A stretch of DNA of 60,898 nt, from positions 1 to 60,898 of the forward strand of contig JAFGWC010000017.1 of assembly GCA_016937695.1 (NCBI GenBank), given 5' to 3'. Both the position numbers and the translations under genes were made by a program. Below are positions 1 to 9,171 of the stretch, piece after piece (the first letter of the stretch is position 1; each line of letters begins with the position of its first letter). Source of the stretch: Bacteroidales bacterium. GTDB lineage: Bacteria > Bacteroidota > Bacteroidia > Bacteroidales > NBLH01. Under the pieces are notes generated by a model. That model ran no database searches, was not told where the DNA came from, and was given only the letters and a program-made list of their open reading frames with translations.

Positions 1-23
1 CTATCTTTTTTCGTTTTAAGAGA

Positions 24-1070
24 TTAACCTGGATTAATTATCAGACTAAAAACACTGCCTTTATTTAAAACGCTTTCAATACTAAGTTCTGCGTTGTTTT
101 TTGCAGCAAATTCTTTACAAATTTTTAATCCTAAGCCTGTTCCTTTTTCTTTTTCTGTGCCAAGCGTAGAACTAATATAATCATTATCAATAAGTTGAGT
201 AATTTTATCTTGATCCATTCCTACTCCATTATCAGCAACAGATACAATTATTTTATTATCAGAATTTCTTAAACTTTTTATAATAATTTTTCCATTTTTA
301 TTTGTAAATTTTATTGCATTTGAAATTAAATTTCTGATAATTGTTGAAAACATATTTTTATCTAGTTTTGCTTGCAGATTATCTTCCATATCAAATTTTA
401 TATTTAGTTCTTTATTTTCGGCAATGTTTTTAAATAGTGAATAATCATTTAAAATTAAATCGTTAATGTTTACTATTTTGGCTTCAAAATGAATTTCACC
501 ACTTTCAAGTTTCGACCACAACAATAAGTTTTCTAAAAGCTGCAATGTTTGTTCTGCAGTAAAATTAATTATGTTAATTAGTTTATTTTTTTCTGAGTTT
601 TCAATTATTTTGTCTGTCAATAACAATTCTGTAAATCCAAGAATTGCATTAAATGGGCTTTTTAAATCGTGAGCAATAATTGAAAAAAACTTTTCTTTTG
701 TGTGGTTTATCTTTTCTAACTTATCCTTTTGTTCAAGAATTTCTTCATTTTGTAATAATATTTCCTCATTTTTTGACATCAAATCACTATTTATTTCTTT
801 TAGTGCATTTGATTTATTTTGCAACAATTTTTCATTTTTTTCAACCTGACTTTGAAATAATAGAATAACTAATACTATTGTTACAAAACTTAATATAATT
901 GAAAATGTATTAAAAAAGAGGAGTGTATTTTCAGGAAATTTAAAAAATACATTATCGGCTGTTGAATAAAATTCGACATAATAAAAAGCAAAAAGATTAA
1001 TAAAAAATAAAAAAATTATATATTCAAGCTGTTTTAATGACCAAAAAACAATTGGAATAATTGAATACAT
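24..1070 (-). CDS. Sensor histidine kinase, C-terminal piece (3' part of a frameshifted gene)
   Basis: This 348-aa reading frame holds the last membrane segments, a coiled-coil linker (about residues 75-122), a HisKA domain with the phospho-acceptor His at about residue 134 (IIAHDLKSPFNAI) and a HATPase domain with N box (NLISNAIKF), G1 box (DNGVGM) and G2 box (GTGLGL). All kinase motifs are intact. Its apparent ATG overlaps the stop of the upstream frame (TAATG). However, the codons just upstream in this same frame spell GAETGIHVYFL, a stretch typical of Bacteroidota membrane sensor kinases, so the natural start lies in the upstream frame and one gene has been split. Translational coupling through TAATG could still yield this fragment. 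Signal and partner regulator are unknown; no response regulator is adjacent. Confidence 0.85.
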   Translation of the reverse strand: MYSIIPIVFWSLKQLEYIIFLFFINLFAFYYVEFYSTADNVFFKFPENTLLFFNTFSIILSFVTIVLVILLFQSQVEKNEKLLQNKSNALKEINSDLMSKNEEILLQNEEILEQKDKLEKINHTKEKFFSIIAHDLKSPFNAILGFTELLLTDKIIENSEKNKLINIINFTAEQTLQLLENLLLWSKLESGEIHFEAKIVNINDLILNDYSLFKNIAENKELNIKFDMEDNLQAKLDKNMFSTIIRNLISNAIKFTNKNGKIIIKSLRNSDNKIIVSVADNGVGMDQDKITQLIDNDYISSTLGTEKEKGTGLGLKICKEFAAKNNAELSIESVLNKGSVFSLIINPG

Positions 1071-1429
1071 TAAAAAATAAACATGAATTCCTGTTTCTGC
1101 GCCAGAAAAAAAGCAGTTCCGATAAAGGTTGGAATAATAATACTAAAATTTAGTAATAATTTTGCTTGATTATGATGATGATTCTTGTTTAAATAAAATG
1201 AAATAAAAACAAAAGGGATAGCAATATCGTAAACTATTATTAAAGGCCACAATTCTTGAAAATCAGCAATAGCATACGTTAAATTAAAAAATAATAATGT
1301 TGCTGTTGAAATTAAACATCCATAATTTACCAGTTTTATATATCGGATATCAGAAAAAGAAGTGAAACCTTCGGTACCAGAGAAAGCAAATTTTTCAATC
1401 TTTTTAATAATGGAATTAAAAAAAATCAT
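1070..1429 (-). pseudogene. N-terminal membrane domain of the same histidine kinase, ended by a -1 frameshift
   Basis: This 119-aa frame encodes the first membrane helices of the sensor kinase. It runs into a foreign tail (AQKQEFMFIF) right after an A7 tract (T7 in the sense strand) at 1106-1112. Adding one base to the tract restores a join FFSGAETGIHVYFLMYS into the kinase frame, giving a single protein of about 468 aa over 24-1429. The cause may be a true inactivating or phase-variable slip or a homopolymer sequencing error; the window cannot decide. Confidence 0.75.
1106..1112. other. A7 homopolymer, probable frameshift site
   Basis: Seven A on the + strand, read as T7 in the gene. Eight would restore one continuous kinase frame. 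The position coincides exactly with the point where the N-terminal protein stops looking like the family. Confidence 0.7.
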
Positions 1430-1578
1430 AAAAAAAATAATTATATAAATGGGAAACTTAAAAAAATTAAACCTTAAGTTTCTTCTTTATAAAATTTGCA
1501 AATAATATAAAAATTTTAAATATCTCAAAAGATTTTTTTAACCAACTATAAGTTTTCTTGAATAATAAAAGATAATAT

Positions 1579-2043
1579 TTATAGAATAGGCACTTGTCTT
1601 TTAATTCTTTCTTCAAGAGATATAAAAGATTCTGTTCGTTCTATTCCAGTAATAACCTGAAGTTTATCTGCAATAATTTCTTTTAAATGGTCATTATCGC
1701 GTGTAATTATTTTCACAAAGATTGAATAAGCACCTGTTGTATAATGGCATTCAACAATTTCGGGTATTTTTTCCAGACAATTCATAACATCTTTATACAA
1801 AGCTGCCTTTTCGAGATAAACACCAACAAAAGAGCAAGTTGTGTATCCAATTTTTTTTGTGTCAATAATTAATTCAGAACCTTTAATTATTCCATTATCA
1901 AATAAACGCTGCATTCTTTGATGAATTGCTGCGCCAGAAACATTACATTCTCGAGCTACTTCTAAATATGGAACTCTTGCATTTTTAGCAACAATAGTCA
2001 ATATTTTTTTATCTAATTCGTCTATTTGATATTTTAAATCCAT
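1579..2043 (-). CDS. Lrp/AsnC family transcriptional regulator
   Basis: The 154-aa protein has the standard layout: an N-terminal winged helix-turn-helix (about residues 5-55, with LDKKILTIVAKNARVPYLEVA and the recognition helix SGAAIHQRMQRL) and a C-terminal RAM effector domain (about 70-140, with VGVYLE and YTTGAYSIFVKI). Such proteins form octamers or dimers that bind DNA and sense amino acids. Which ligand and targets apply here is not visible. The length matches the family. It stands alone, with about 210 bp of AT-rich DNA before the divergent J-protein gene, so the shared intergenic region could hold its own operator. Confidence 0.93.
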   Translation of the reverse strand: MDLKYQIDELDKKILTIVAKNARVPYLEVARECNVSGAAIHQRMQRLFDNGIIKGSELIIDTKKIGYTTCSFVGVYLEKAALYKDVMNCLEKIPEIVECHYTTGAYSIFVKIITRDNDHLKEIIADKLQVITGIERTESFISLEERIKRQVPIL

Positions 2044-2254
2044 AAATATTTTATTAATCTGTAAAAATTAGATATGCTTTTTTTAAAAACTATAAGCAAA
2101 TTTAGCAATCTAATTATAAATTTCAAAGATAAACAAATATTTAATATGATATTATATAAATTTTTATAGCACTTAAGTTTTAATATTTAAAATGGCAGAT
2201 TAACTATTATAATTTGTACATTTATTTAATATTTATTTATTTTAATATACTTTA

Positions 2255-3163
2255 ATGCTATTTCAAGACTATTATAAAATACTTGGTATTAATAAAACTG
2301 CTACAAAATCAGAGATTAAATCTGCATACAGAAAACTTGCGTTAAAATATCATCCCGACAAAAATATTACTGACCCAAATACAAATGAAAAGTTTATAAA
2401 AATAAAAGAAGCTTATGAAGTATTAAACGATACTGAAAAAAGAAAAACTTATGATGAATTAATTAATCAGAAAACATACACAAAAAACCAAAATTATAAA
2501 ACGTACAATTATAATCAATCTTCTAATTATCAAGAATATAACTCTAATTTATCTGATTTTGAAAATGAATCTGTATTTTCATCATTTTTCCAATATTTTT
2601 TTGGCAAAAGAAAAAAGGACAATAAATTTTCAATTTTATATGAAGGTAAAGATATTAAGAAAAAAATATCTATTGATTTAGAAGAAGCTTTTTTAGGTAG
2701 TAGTAGAATTATTACTGTTTTAGGCGAGAAGTTAAGAATTAATATAAAGCCCGGTGTAAAACACAATCATATTATAAAAGTTGTAGAAAAAGGTGATTAT
2801 GGTGAATTAGGAAGTAACAGAGGAAATTTATATATAAAAATTGAAATTATAAATCATTTATTTGAACGCAAAAAAGATGATTTATACCGTGATATTAATG
2901 TAAATATTTATACTGTAATTTTAGGTGGCAAAATAAAGTTATCTACTTTTCATGGCGAAATTATTTTAAATATCCCGAAAGGAATTAATTATGGTTCAAG
3001 TTTAAGAATTAAAGGAAAAGGTATGCCTAATTATAAAAATCCGAATATTTTTGGTGATTTATATTTAACTGTTAAATACAAATTGCCGGAAAATTTAAAT
3101 AACGAAGAAATTGAATTGTTAAACAAATTAAAACAGTTACAATTGAATAAGAAAAAAGACTAA
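2255..3163 (+). CDS. DnaJ/CbpA-like J-domain co-chaperone (no zinc finger)
   Basis: The 302-aa protein starts with a complete J domain (residues 4-70) with the HPD motif in KYHPDKN, which stimulates DnaK ATPase. A polar, Asn/Tyr-rich linker follows (about 75-105) in place of the Gly/Phe region. The C-terminal part has the two substrate-binding beta domains of class II J proteins ([22 protein letters not shown] and INIPKG-type repeat near residue 245). The CxxCxGxG zinc repeats of DnaJ are absent, so this is CbpA-like rather than the housekeeping DnaJ. It is a single gene facing the Lrp gene. Confidence 0.9.
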   Translation: MLFQDYYKILGINKTATKSEIKSAYRKLALKYHPDKNITDPNTNEKFIKIKEAYEVLNDTEKRKTYDELINQKTYTKNQNYKTYNYNQSSNYQEYNSNLSDFENESVFSSFFQYFFGKRKKDNKFSILYEGKDIKKKISIDLEEAFLGSSRIITVLGEKLRINIKPGVKHNHIIKVVEKGDYGELGSNRGNLYIKIEIINHLFERKKDDLYRDINVNIYTVILGGKIKLSTFHGEIILNIPKGINYGSSLRIKGKGMPNYKNPNIFGDLYLTVKYKLPENLNNEEIELLNKLKQLQLNKKKD

Positions 3164-3257
3164 ACAACTAACTATCAACAACTTACAATTAGAAATTACT
3201 ATGTTTTAATACACTTTGATACTAATAATTATTTGTTTTCATTAATTTGCAGATAAA

Positions 3258-3294
3258 TAGTAATTAAATGAACTACTAATATTCTTAATTACTA
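3258..3294. repeat. Inverted repeat in AT-rich spacer
   Basis: TAGTAATTAA at 3258-3267 and its exact complement TTAATTACTA at 3285-3294 are separated by 17 bases. The words (AATTACTAATTAC) resemble those in other intergenic spaces of this window, for example near 43.7 and 44.05 kb. Confidence 0.5.
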
Positions 3295-3376
3295 ATTACC
3301 AGTATACTAATTACTTGCGAGAATTAAGCAATACAGTCATTTAAAATATCCTTTAGTATTTATACTAAAACCATAA

Positions 3377-3664
3377 CTAACTATACAAAAACTTAGCTAT
3401 AACTAAATAAAAAGTTGCAATTATATTCACAAAATAATTCAAAAGCAATGGCCATTGGAATTTTTTTACTTTATAATTATCGCTTATAATATAAATAAAA
3501 GTAAAAAATACGCCAAAAGCCCACATTAATAAAAACGACCACGAAAAGCTGTCAACATCGTGAGTTATAAAAGTTTGATAAACCTGAGGAATTACACCGA
3601 TACTTAAAATTATATTTCCAAACCAGCCTAAAAACTGAAAAAAGTCAAATTTTTTAAAATCCAT
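3377..3664 (-). CDS. SemiSWEET-type PQ-loop sugar transporter
   Basis: The 95-aa protein is one triple-helix bundle: three hydrophobic helices (about residues 8-30, 42-62, 70-92). The first helix ends in the PQ motif (GVIPQVYQTF, P26-Q27), the hallmark of bacterial SemiSWEETs, which work as dimers to pass sugars. The length is exactly that of the family. The gene lies 5 bp downstream of the MscS-type channel gene on the same strand, so the two are probably co-transcribed. The sugar is unknown. Confidence 0.85.
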   Translation of the reverse strand: MDFKKFDFFQFLGWFGNIILSIGVIPQVYQTFITHDVDSFSWSFLLMWAFGVFFTFIYIISDNYKVKKFQWPLLLNYFVNIIATFYLVIAKFLYS

Positions 3665-3669
3665 ATATT

Positions 3670-4947
3670 TTATGTTTTATTTGTGAAATTCCTAAAATCA
3701 AATCCTGTTGGATTTTGAAAAAGTTTTAAATCAAACTCGTGAATAACAGAGAAAATGTAATCAAAAATATCTGATTGAATTTCTTCGTATTCTATCCATT
3801 TTTGCTCTGTTAAAAAAACGTAAATCTCTAAAGGCAAGCCATTTGGTGTTACTTGTAACTGACGAACCAAAATTGTAAAATCTTTTTTTGTAAATTTATT
3901 TTCTTTAAGATAAAATTCGATATATTTTCTGAAAGTGCCAATATTAGTTAATCTTCTTGAATTAAATATAGTTTCCTCACTAACTGCCTTTGATTTATTA
4001 TATTCGCTGATTTCTAGCTGTTTAGATTCTATATAATTTCTTAAAAGATAAAATTTCTTTAATTTATCTATCATTTTTTCATCACAAAATTTTATTGAAT
4101 TAACATCAATAAATATAGACTTTTTAAATCGTCTTCCGCCTGATTCTTCCATGCCTTTCCAATTTGCAAAAGACTGATTTACAAGAGAATAAGTTGGAAC
4201 TGTACTGATTGTTTTATCCCAATTCTGAATTTTAACAGTTGTTAAGCCAATTTCCAAAACTGTTCCATCTGCATTCATATCAGGCATTGAAATCCAATCG
4301 CCGGGTTTAAGCATTTTATTTGCCGCAATTTGAATTCCGGCAACAAAACCAAGCAATGTATCTTTAAAAACAAAAATTAATGCAGCAGCTACAGCGCCAA
4401 AAGCAGCTAATATAGCTCCGGGTTTTTTATCTACAATAACAGAAACAAGCATTATTATAAAAACAATAGATACTAGCACTTTTATTAATTGCAAAAAACC
4501 TTTGATATCAACACGTTCAGAAATTGCCCATGTTTTAAATAATGTGTGAAATGCATTTATAGCTGCAAAAACAACCATCCATAAAATTATTAAAACATAT
4601 AATAAAATTAAATTATCAACAATATCCAGAATACTCTGATAATCAAAAGGATACTTTACATCAGGATTAAATACAAATTTTATTAACAAATGTATAATTG
4701 CAGCAGGAACTAGATGTGTAATATATAGTATAAGTTTCTGATTTACGATTATATCGTCAAATTTAAGAGTAGTTTTTTTGGCAATTTTTTTAATTAGCCA
4801 AATAACATACTTTTTAACTATTAAATTAATTATTGAAGCAAAAATAAAAATAAATAAAAACAGAGTAATACTTTTTAAAATTTCTGCATAAATATCAGAA
4901 AGTCCTAGTTCTAAATATAAATCTTTTAAAAAATCAAATAAATGCAT
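3670..4947 (-). CDS. MscS-family mechanosensitive channel (YbdG-like)
   Basis: The 425-aa protein has about five membrane helices before the pore helix (AAFGAVAAALIFVFKDTLLG, about residues 183-202). The MscS beta domain follows (KPGDWISMPD, GTVLEIGLTTVKIQNWDKT, VPTYSLVNQSFANW). The insertion with SGGRRFKKSIFIDV and the long C-terminal domain are those of the YbdG/MscM branch, which acts in the inner membrane on moderate osmotic downshock. It is the first gene of a likely two-gene unit with the SemiSWEET gene. Confidence 0.92.
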   Translation of the reverse strand: MHLFDFLKDLYLELGLSDIYAEILKSITLFLFIFIFASIINLIVKKYVIWLIKKIAKKTTLKFDDIIVNQKLILYITHLVPAAIIHLLIKFVFNPDVKYPFDYQSILDIVDNLILLYVLIILWMVVFAAINAFHTLFKTWAISERVDIKGFLQLIKVLVSIVFIIMLVSVIVDKKPGAILAAFGAVAAALIFVFKDTLLGFVAGIQIAANKMLKPGDWISMPDMNADGTVLEIGLTTVKIQNWDKTISTVPTYSLVNQSFANWKGMEESGGRRFKKSIFIDVNSIKFCDEKMIDKLKKFYLLRNYIESKQLEISEYNKSKAVSEETIFNSRRLTNIGTFRKYIEFYLKENKFTKKDFTILVRQLQVTPNGLPLEIYVFLTEQKWIEYEEIQSDIFDYIFSVIHEFDLKLFQNPTGFDFRNFTNKT

Positions 4948-5203
4948 AATTTTTAGCTTTTTTCAGTTTCAAAAGTATAAATAATTATTAAATCAACCAT
5001 TTATAAGGATTTAAAGATATTTTTCTTATTATTAAATAACTCAAATTATTTAAGATTAATAATCTAATATACAGATATTTATGTTTAGTTTTCCAAACAT
5101 AATTAACTTTAAAACTTTATAACTTCTTAAACAATTCAATATAAATTTGCCAGATAATAAAATTTATTTGAGTTTTGCATTTTTAATTTAATAAAATAAA
5201 GCT

Positions 5204-6631
5204 TTGAGACGTACAAACAGAAAAAGATTACCAAGATACGAGAATGTTGAAATTATAGATTTAGCAGCAGAAGGAAAAGCTATTGCAAAACTAAAAATTG
5301 GCGACGATGAAAGAGAAATAATAGTATTTGTAAAAGATTGTATTCCTGGCGATATTGTTGATATTCAGGTTGATAGAAAGAAAAAAAGCTTTATGGAAGC
5401 TTATCCTGTAAAGTTTCATAAACTTTCGGATGTGCGAATAGATGCTAAATGTTCGCATTTTGGCGTTTGTGGCGGCTGCAAATGGCAAAGCCTTCCTTAT
5501 CAAAAACAAATAGAATATAAACACAAACAAGTTGTTGATCAATTAACGCATATTGGCGGAATTGAGCTACCGGAAGCCGAAAAAATTCTTGAATCTAATG
5601 AAGAATTTTATTACAGAAATAAACTTGAATACACTTTTTCGAACAAAAGATGGCTTACTAAAGAAGAAATTTCTGATGAAACTCCAAAACAAATGGATGC
5701 TTTAGGTTTTCACATTCCTAAAATGTTTGATAAAATTGTTGATATAGAAACATGCTATTTACAAAATGACTCGTCAAACGATATAAGACTTGAAATAAGG
5801 AAATATGCTATTGAAAATAAATTAGAGTTTTTTGATTTAAAAAACAACAAAGGATTTCTTAGAAATTTAATTATAAGAAGCTCAACCACAGGCGATTTAA
5901 TGGTTATTTTATCTTTACATTACGATGATATAAATTTAAGAAAAGCATTATTAAATCATATAAAGGAAAAGTTTCCTGAAATTACTTCTTTAATGTATGC
6001 TATAAATCCAAAAAGAAATGATACAATAACTGATTTACCTGTAAAATTACATCACGGAAACGACCATATTTATGAAAAAATGGAAGATTTAAAATTCAAA
6101 ATTGGTCCTAAATCTTTTTATCAAACAAATTCAAAACAAGCATATCGTTTATATACATTAGTTAGAGAATATGCTGATTTAAAAGGCGATGAAATTGTTT
6201 ATGATTTATACACAGGAACAGGAACAATTGCAAATTTTGTGGCTAAAAATGCAAAGCAAGTTATTGGTATTGAGTACGTTCCGGAAGCTATTGAAGATGC
6301 AAAAGTTAATTCTGAAATTAACGAAATTGAAAACACAACTTTTTATGCAGGCGATATGAAAGATGTGATGACAAAAGATTTTATTAAAGAAAACGGTAAA
6401 CCTGATGTAATAATTCTTGATCCGCCAAGAGCAGGAATGCATAAAGATGTGGTTGATGCAATTTTGTTTGCAGAACCTGAAAAAATAGTATATGTTAGTT
6501 GTAATGCTGCCACGCAAGCACGTGATATTAAATTACTTGATGAAAAATATAAAGTTGTAAAATACAGACCTGTTGACATGTTTCCGCAAACAGCACATGT
6601 TGAAAATATAGCTTTATTGCATAAAAAATAA
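5204..6631 (+). CDS. rlmD: 23S rRNA (uracil-5-)-methyltransferase RlmD (RumA/TrmA family)
   Basis: The 475-aa protein has an N-terminal TRAM RNA-binding domain (about residues 10-70), a [4Fe-4S] cluster motif CSHFGVCGGC (Cys83, 89, 92, plus the Cys of IETCYLQ), a SAM-binding fold (YDLYTGTGTIANFVA) and the m5U catalytic site DPPRAG followed by YVSCNAAT, whose Cys is the nucleophile. These features place it with RlmD/RlmCD, which methylates U1939 and sometimes U747 of 23S rRNA. The start is TTG; the reading frame has no ATG before the TRAM domain. It is followed by a strong terminator. Confidence 0.93.
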   Translation: MRRTNRKRLPRYENVEIIDLAAEGKAIAKLKIGDDEREIIVFVKDCIPGDIVDIQVDRKKKSFMEAYPVKFHKLSDVRIDAKCSHFGVCGGCKWQSLPYQKQIEYKHKQVVDQLTHIGGIELPEAEKILESNEEFYYRNKLEYTFSNKRWLTKEEISDETPKQMDALGFHIPKMFDKIVDIETCYLQNDSSNDIRLEIRKYAIENKLEFFDLKNNKGFLRNLIIRSSTTGDLMVILSLHYDDINLRKALLNHIKEKFPEITSLMYAINPKRNDTITDLPVKLHHGNDHIYEKMEDLKFKIGPKSFYQTNSKQAYRLYTLVREYADLKGDEIVYDLYTGTGTIANFVAKNAKQVIGIEYVPEAIEDAKVNSEINEIENTTFYAGDMKDVMTKDFIKENGKPDVIILDPPRAGMHKDVVDAILFAEPEKIVYVSCNAATQARDIKLLDEKYKVVKYRPVDMFPQTAHVENIALLHKK

Positions 6632-6647
6632 ATGCTTTATTTATAAA

Positions 6648-6684
6648 AAAAACCTTCGATGAAATAAATCAATCGAAGGTTTTT
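6648..6684 (+). terminator. Rho-independent terminator after rlmD
   Basis: A 13-bp stem (6648-6660 with 6672-6684; core ACCTTCGAT / ATCGAAGGT) with an 11-nt loop is flanked by A and T runs. It can act in both directions. Confidence 0.85.
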
Positions 6685-6783
6685 ATTTATTTTTTAATCT
6701 TTAATAATTATTTAGATTAATAAACCAAAAAAGCATCAATTCTTAAAAAAAAGAAAACTCATTTTGGTAAAAACAATCTATAA

Positions 6784-7029
6784 TTATTTTTTTACTGCTT
6801 TTGCTTCTTCAACGGCAATTGAATCAGCTTTTAATTGATCAGCAGCTGCATTAATTGAATCTGTTTTAGCTTTTTCGATTGCAGCTAAAGAATCAACTTG
6901 AACTTGCATGATAGAATCTTGTCTTAAAGAATCTAACTTTGCTTGCTCAGCTTGTTCGTCAACACTAGGAGTACAGGCAACGAATACAAACATTCCGGCA
7001 AAAGCCAGAGATAATAATAATTTTTTCAT
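6784..7029 (-). CDS. Small lipoprotein with Asp-Ser repeats
   Basis: The 81-aa protein has a signal peptide ending in a lipobox (VFVAC, Cys19). The remaining 60 residues are charged and Ala-rich with recurring DSL/DSI words about 10-13 residues apart (LDSLRQDSI, VDSLAAIEKAKTDSI, KADSIAVEEA). This suggests a single amphipathic helix or coiled coil standing on the outer or inner membrane. No family with known function is recognised. It faces rlmD across the terminator and may be a structural envelope lipoprotein. Confidence 0.75.
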   Translation of the reverse strand: MKKLLLSLAFAGMFVFVACTPSVDEQAEQAKLDSLRQDSIMQVQVDSLAAIEKAKTDSINAAADQLKADSIAVEEAKAVKK

Positions 7030-7316
7030 TTTGTTTCATATTTTTAGAACGCAGCAAAATTATAATAAAATATTCATTTTAAACTAAATTGTTCTAAATA
7101 TTTTTTCAATAATCACAAACTGCTTATTATCAACAACATATAAAATTAATTTTATATGAAAACTTAGTTTAAATTTCATTAATTAAGCTAAATTTTCAAA
7201 TTACACACTTTAATACTGTGAATTTTAACTTTTACTTAATATAGTTTTTTCATTTTGGGTTTTTACTTATTTCTTAATCTTAAAAACTTGCAGCTATTAA
7301 AAAAGACACAAATTTT

Positions 7317-9074
7317 TTAAAGTTCAATTTTTTCTTCAATTCTATAAACTGGATATCTCATAAATGATTTTTCGAAATATTTTGAGCGTCTGTAAATGAA
7401 AAGTAGCTGCCAATAATGATTTTCAGCCAAATTTTTATCGTTTAGCTTTGCTTTTTCCAATTCTTCTTTTATATCTGGATGCTCTTCCAATATTTTTTCA
7501 GCAGTTTCTTCAAAAACATATGCCGAAAACCATTCTTTTTGTTGCAAAACGGCATCAAAAAAGTTCCACACAAAATATGAATCTGTGGCATCAGGTTCAA
7601 GTGTATTTATTATGTAATTATTTTCTTTTTGATTTGTTTCTACAATATAATCGCCTTTATAAAATTCGATTAACTGCTTGTCTGTATGAGTTTTAACTTC
7701 GTAATGCAAATAATGATTTTCGTATGCTTCTTTTGTTTTAAAATCGTCAATGATAAATGCAGAAACCATTATCGAAGTGTCTTTTTTTAGTGTTTTTAGT
7801 TTTACATTATTTAATTTTAATCTATCAATTGCATTTTGCCAAGCTTGAGAAATAATGTAATATTCAGGTTTTTTTATTGTTTTTTCGGGTTTGTAATGTT
7901 TATAGAAAGCAATATTTTTTTCAAAAGGCTCTGTTTTGTCATAATAAAGCCTTTGAAATCCGGTAATGTTACTTTTTTTATATTTTGCTGCAAAACCTTT
8001 AAAAAGCAAACTGTCAATTTGGGTTTTATCGAGTTTCCAATTTATTGTAAATTCATGTTTTTTTGATGTTTGTTCATCTGCATCTTTCTTTAAATCAGCA
8101 ATTTGCTTATTGTTTTTATTTAAAAACTCATTTATAGCCAAAATAAAATAATATGTTGATAAAACTCTGTCTTTATAAGGTTTTAGCATATGAGTTTCGG
8201 TAATAAAACTTATTGTATTAAACAAACTTGTATATCCTGAAGCATATCTTGGCGAATCGAAAAAACCCACAATTCCGCTATCGGGAATTTCATTTACAGG
8301 ATTAACATATGGAGTCATTTCGTATTTGTAATCAATCATTTTTGAATACAGAAAAGGTAAAATGTTATTATCGACATAACTAGCCAATGGTTTGTGAAAT
8401 TTATCTGTATTAGTTGAAATAAGTGTTATAACATACTGATAATCTGCTCCATTTGAAGTGTGTGTATCAACAAAAACATCTGGTTGCCAAATGTGAAAAA
8501 TTTTGGCAAAAGTTTTTGAATTTTCGGCATCGCTTTTAATAAAATCGCGATTAAGATCAAGATTTTTTGCATTTCCTCTAAATCCGTGCTGCTCCGGTCC
8601 AATTTGATTCATACGACTGTATGGTCCTCTGTTTATGCAGCCGCCAACATTGTAAACCGGAATTATGCAAATAACCGTATTCGAAAGATATTTTTTTTGA
8701 TTTAAATTACCAGAAAGCAAATCTTCTGAAAATTTTATGCTTGCATCAATTCCGCATGATTCACCAGGATGTATTCCATTATTAATCAGCAATATACGCT
8801 TATTGTCTTTTTTTATTTGTTCAGGATTAAATTCCTTGTCATCAGAAATTATAAACAAATGAATTGGTTTTCCTGCATCGGAAATTCCTGCTTCAATAAG
8901 TTTTGCGTTTTCGTATTTTTTATCAAGATTTTTATATTCTTGAATTATTTGCTCGTATGTAAGAGTTTTATTTTGGTTAAAAAGCTCATTGTTTTGAGCA
9001 ATACTTATGTTAATTGTTTTTATCAGCAAAAAAATTATAAGTATACTTTTAAAAATAATTGATTTTATTTTCAT
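7317..9074 (-). CDS. Secreted M14-family zinc carboxypeptidase
   Basis: The 585-aa protein has a signal peptide (residues 1-26, ending NISIAQ). The M14 zinc site is present: HPGE at His102-Glu105 (NNGIHPGESCG) and the third ligand in VDTHTSNGAD. RMNQIGPEQHGFRGNAKNLDLNRDF-like words around residues 160-180 fit the substrate-binding Asn-Arg pair, and the catalytic Glu is plausibly that of FITETHML. A C-terminal extension of about 250 residues is typical of Bacteroidota M14 proteins. It likely trims peptides in the periplasm or outside. It is monocistronic, with 287 bp of AT-rich DNA beyond its 3' end. Confidence 0.88.
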   Translation of the reverse strand: MKIKSIIFKSILIIFLLIKTINISIAQNNELFNQNKTLTYEQIIQEYKNLDKKYENAKLIEAGISDAGKPIHLFIISDDKEFNPEQIKKDNKRILLINNGIHPGESCGIDASIKFSEDLLSGNLNQKKYLSNTVICIIPVYNVGGCINRGPYSRMNQIGPEQHGFRGNAKNLDLNRDFIKSDAENSKTFAKIFHIWQPDVFVDTHTSNGADYQYVITLISTNTDKFHKPLASYVDNNILPFLYSKMIDYKYEMTPYVNPVNEIPDSGIVGFFDSPRYASGYTSLFNTISFITETHMLKPYKDRVLSTYYFILAINEFLNKNNKQIADLKKDADEQTSKKHEFTINWKLDKTQIDSLLFKGFAAKYKKSNITGFQRLYYDKTEPFEKNIAFYKHYKPEKTIKKPEYYIISQAWQNAIDRLKLNNVKLKTLKKDTSIMVSAFIIDDFKTKEAYENHYLHYEVKTHTDKQLIEFYKGDYIVETNQKENNYIINTLEPDATDSYFVWNFFDAVLQQKEWFSAYVFEETAEKILEEHPDIKEELEKAKLNDKNLAENHYWQLLFIYRRSKYFEKSFMRYPVYRIEEKIEL

Positions 9075-9171
9075 GTTTTTAGTTTATAAAGTTAAAGAGT
9101 TTATAAAGCTGCGATTTGCTATAATGTATTAAATATCAGCATGTTAAAAAATATAGCTTTTGCGTATATTT

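Noticed and set aside
680-868. 62-aa frame on the + strand inside the histidine kinase
   Set aside because: Antisense shadow of a conserved kinase region, with no family resemblance or start context.
6206-6579. Two antisense frames of 103 and 78 aa within rlmD
   Set aside because: They overlie the SAM and catalytic motifs of rlmD and have low-complexity translations.
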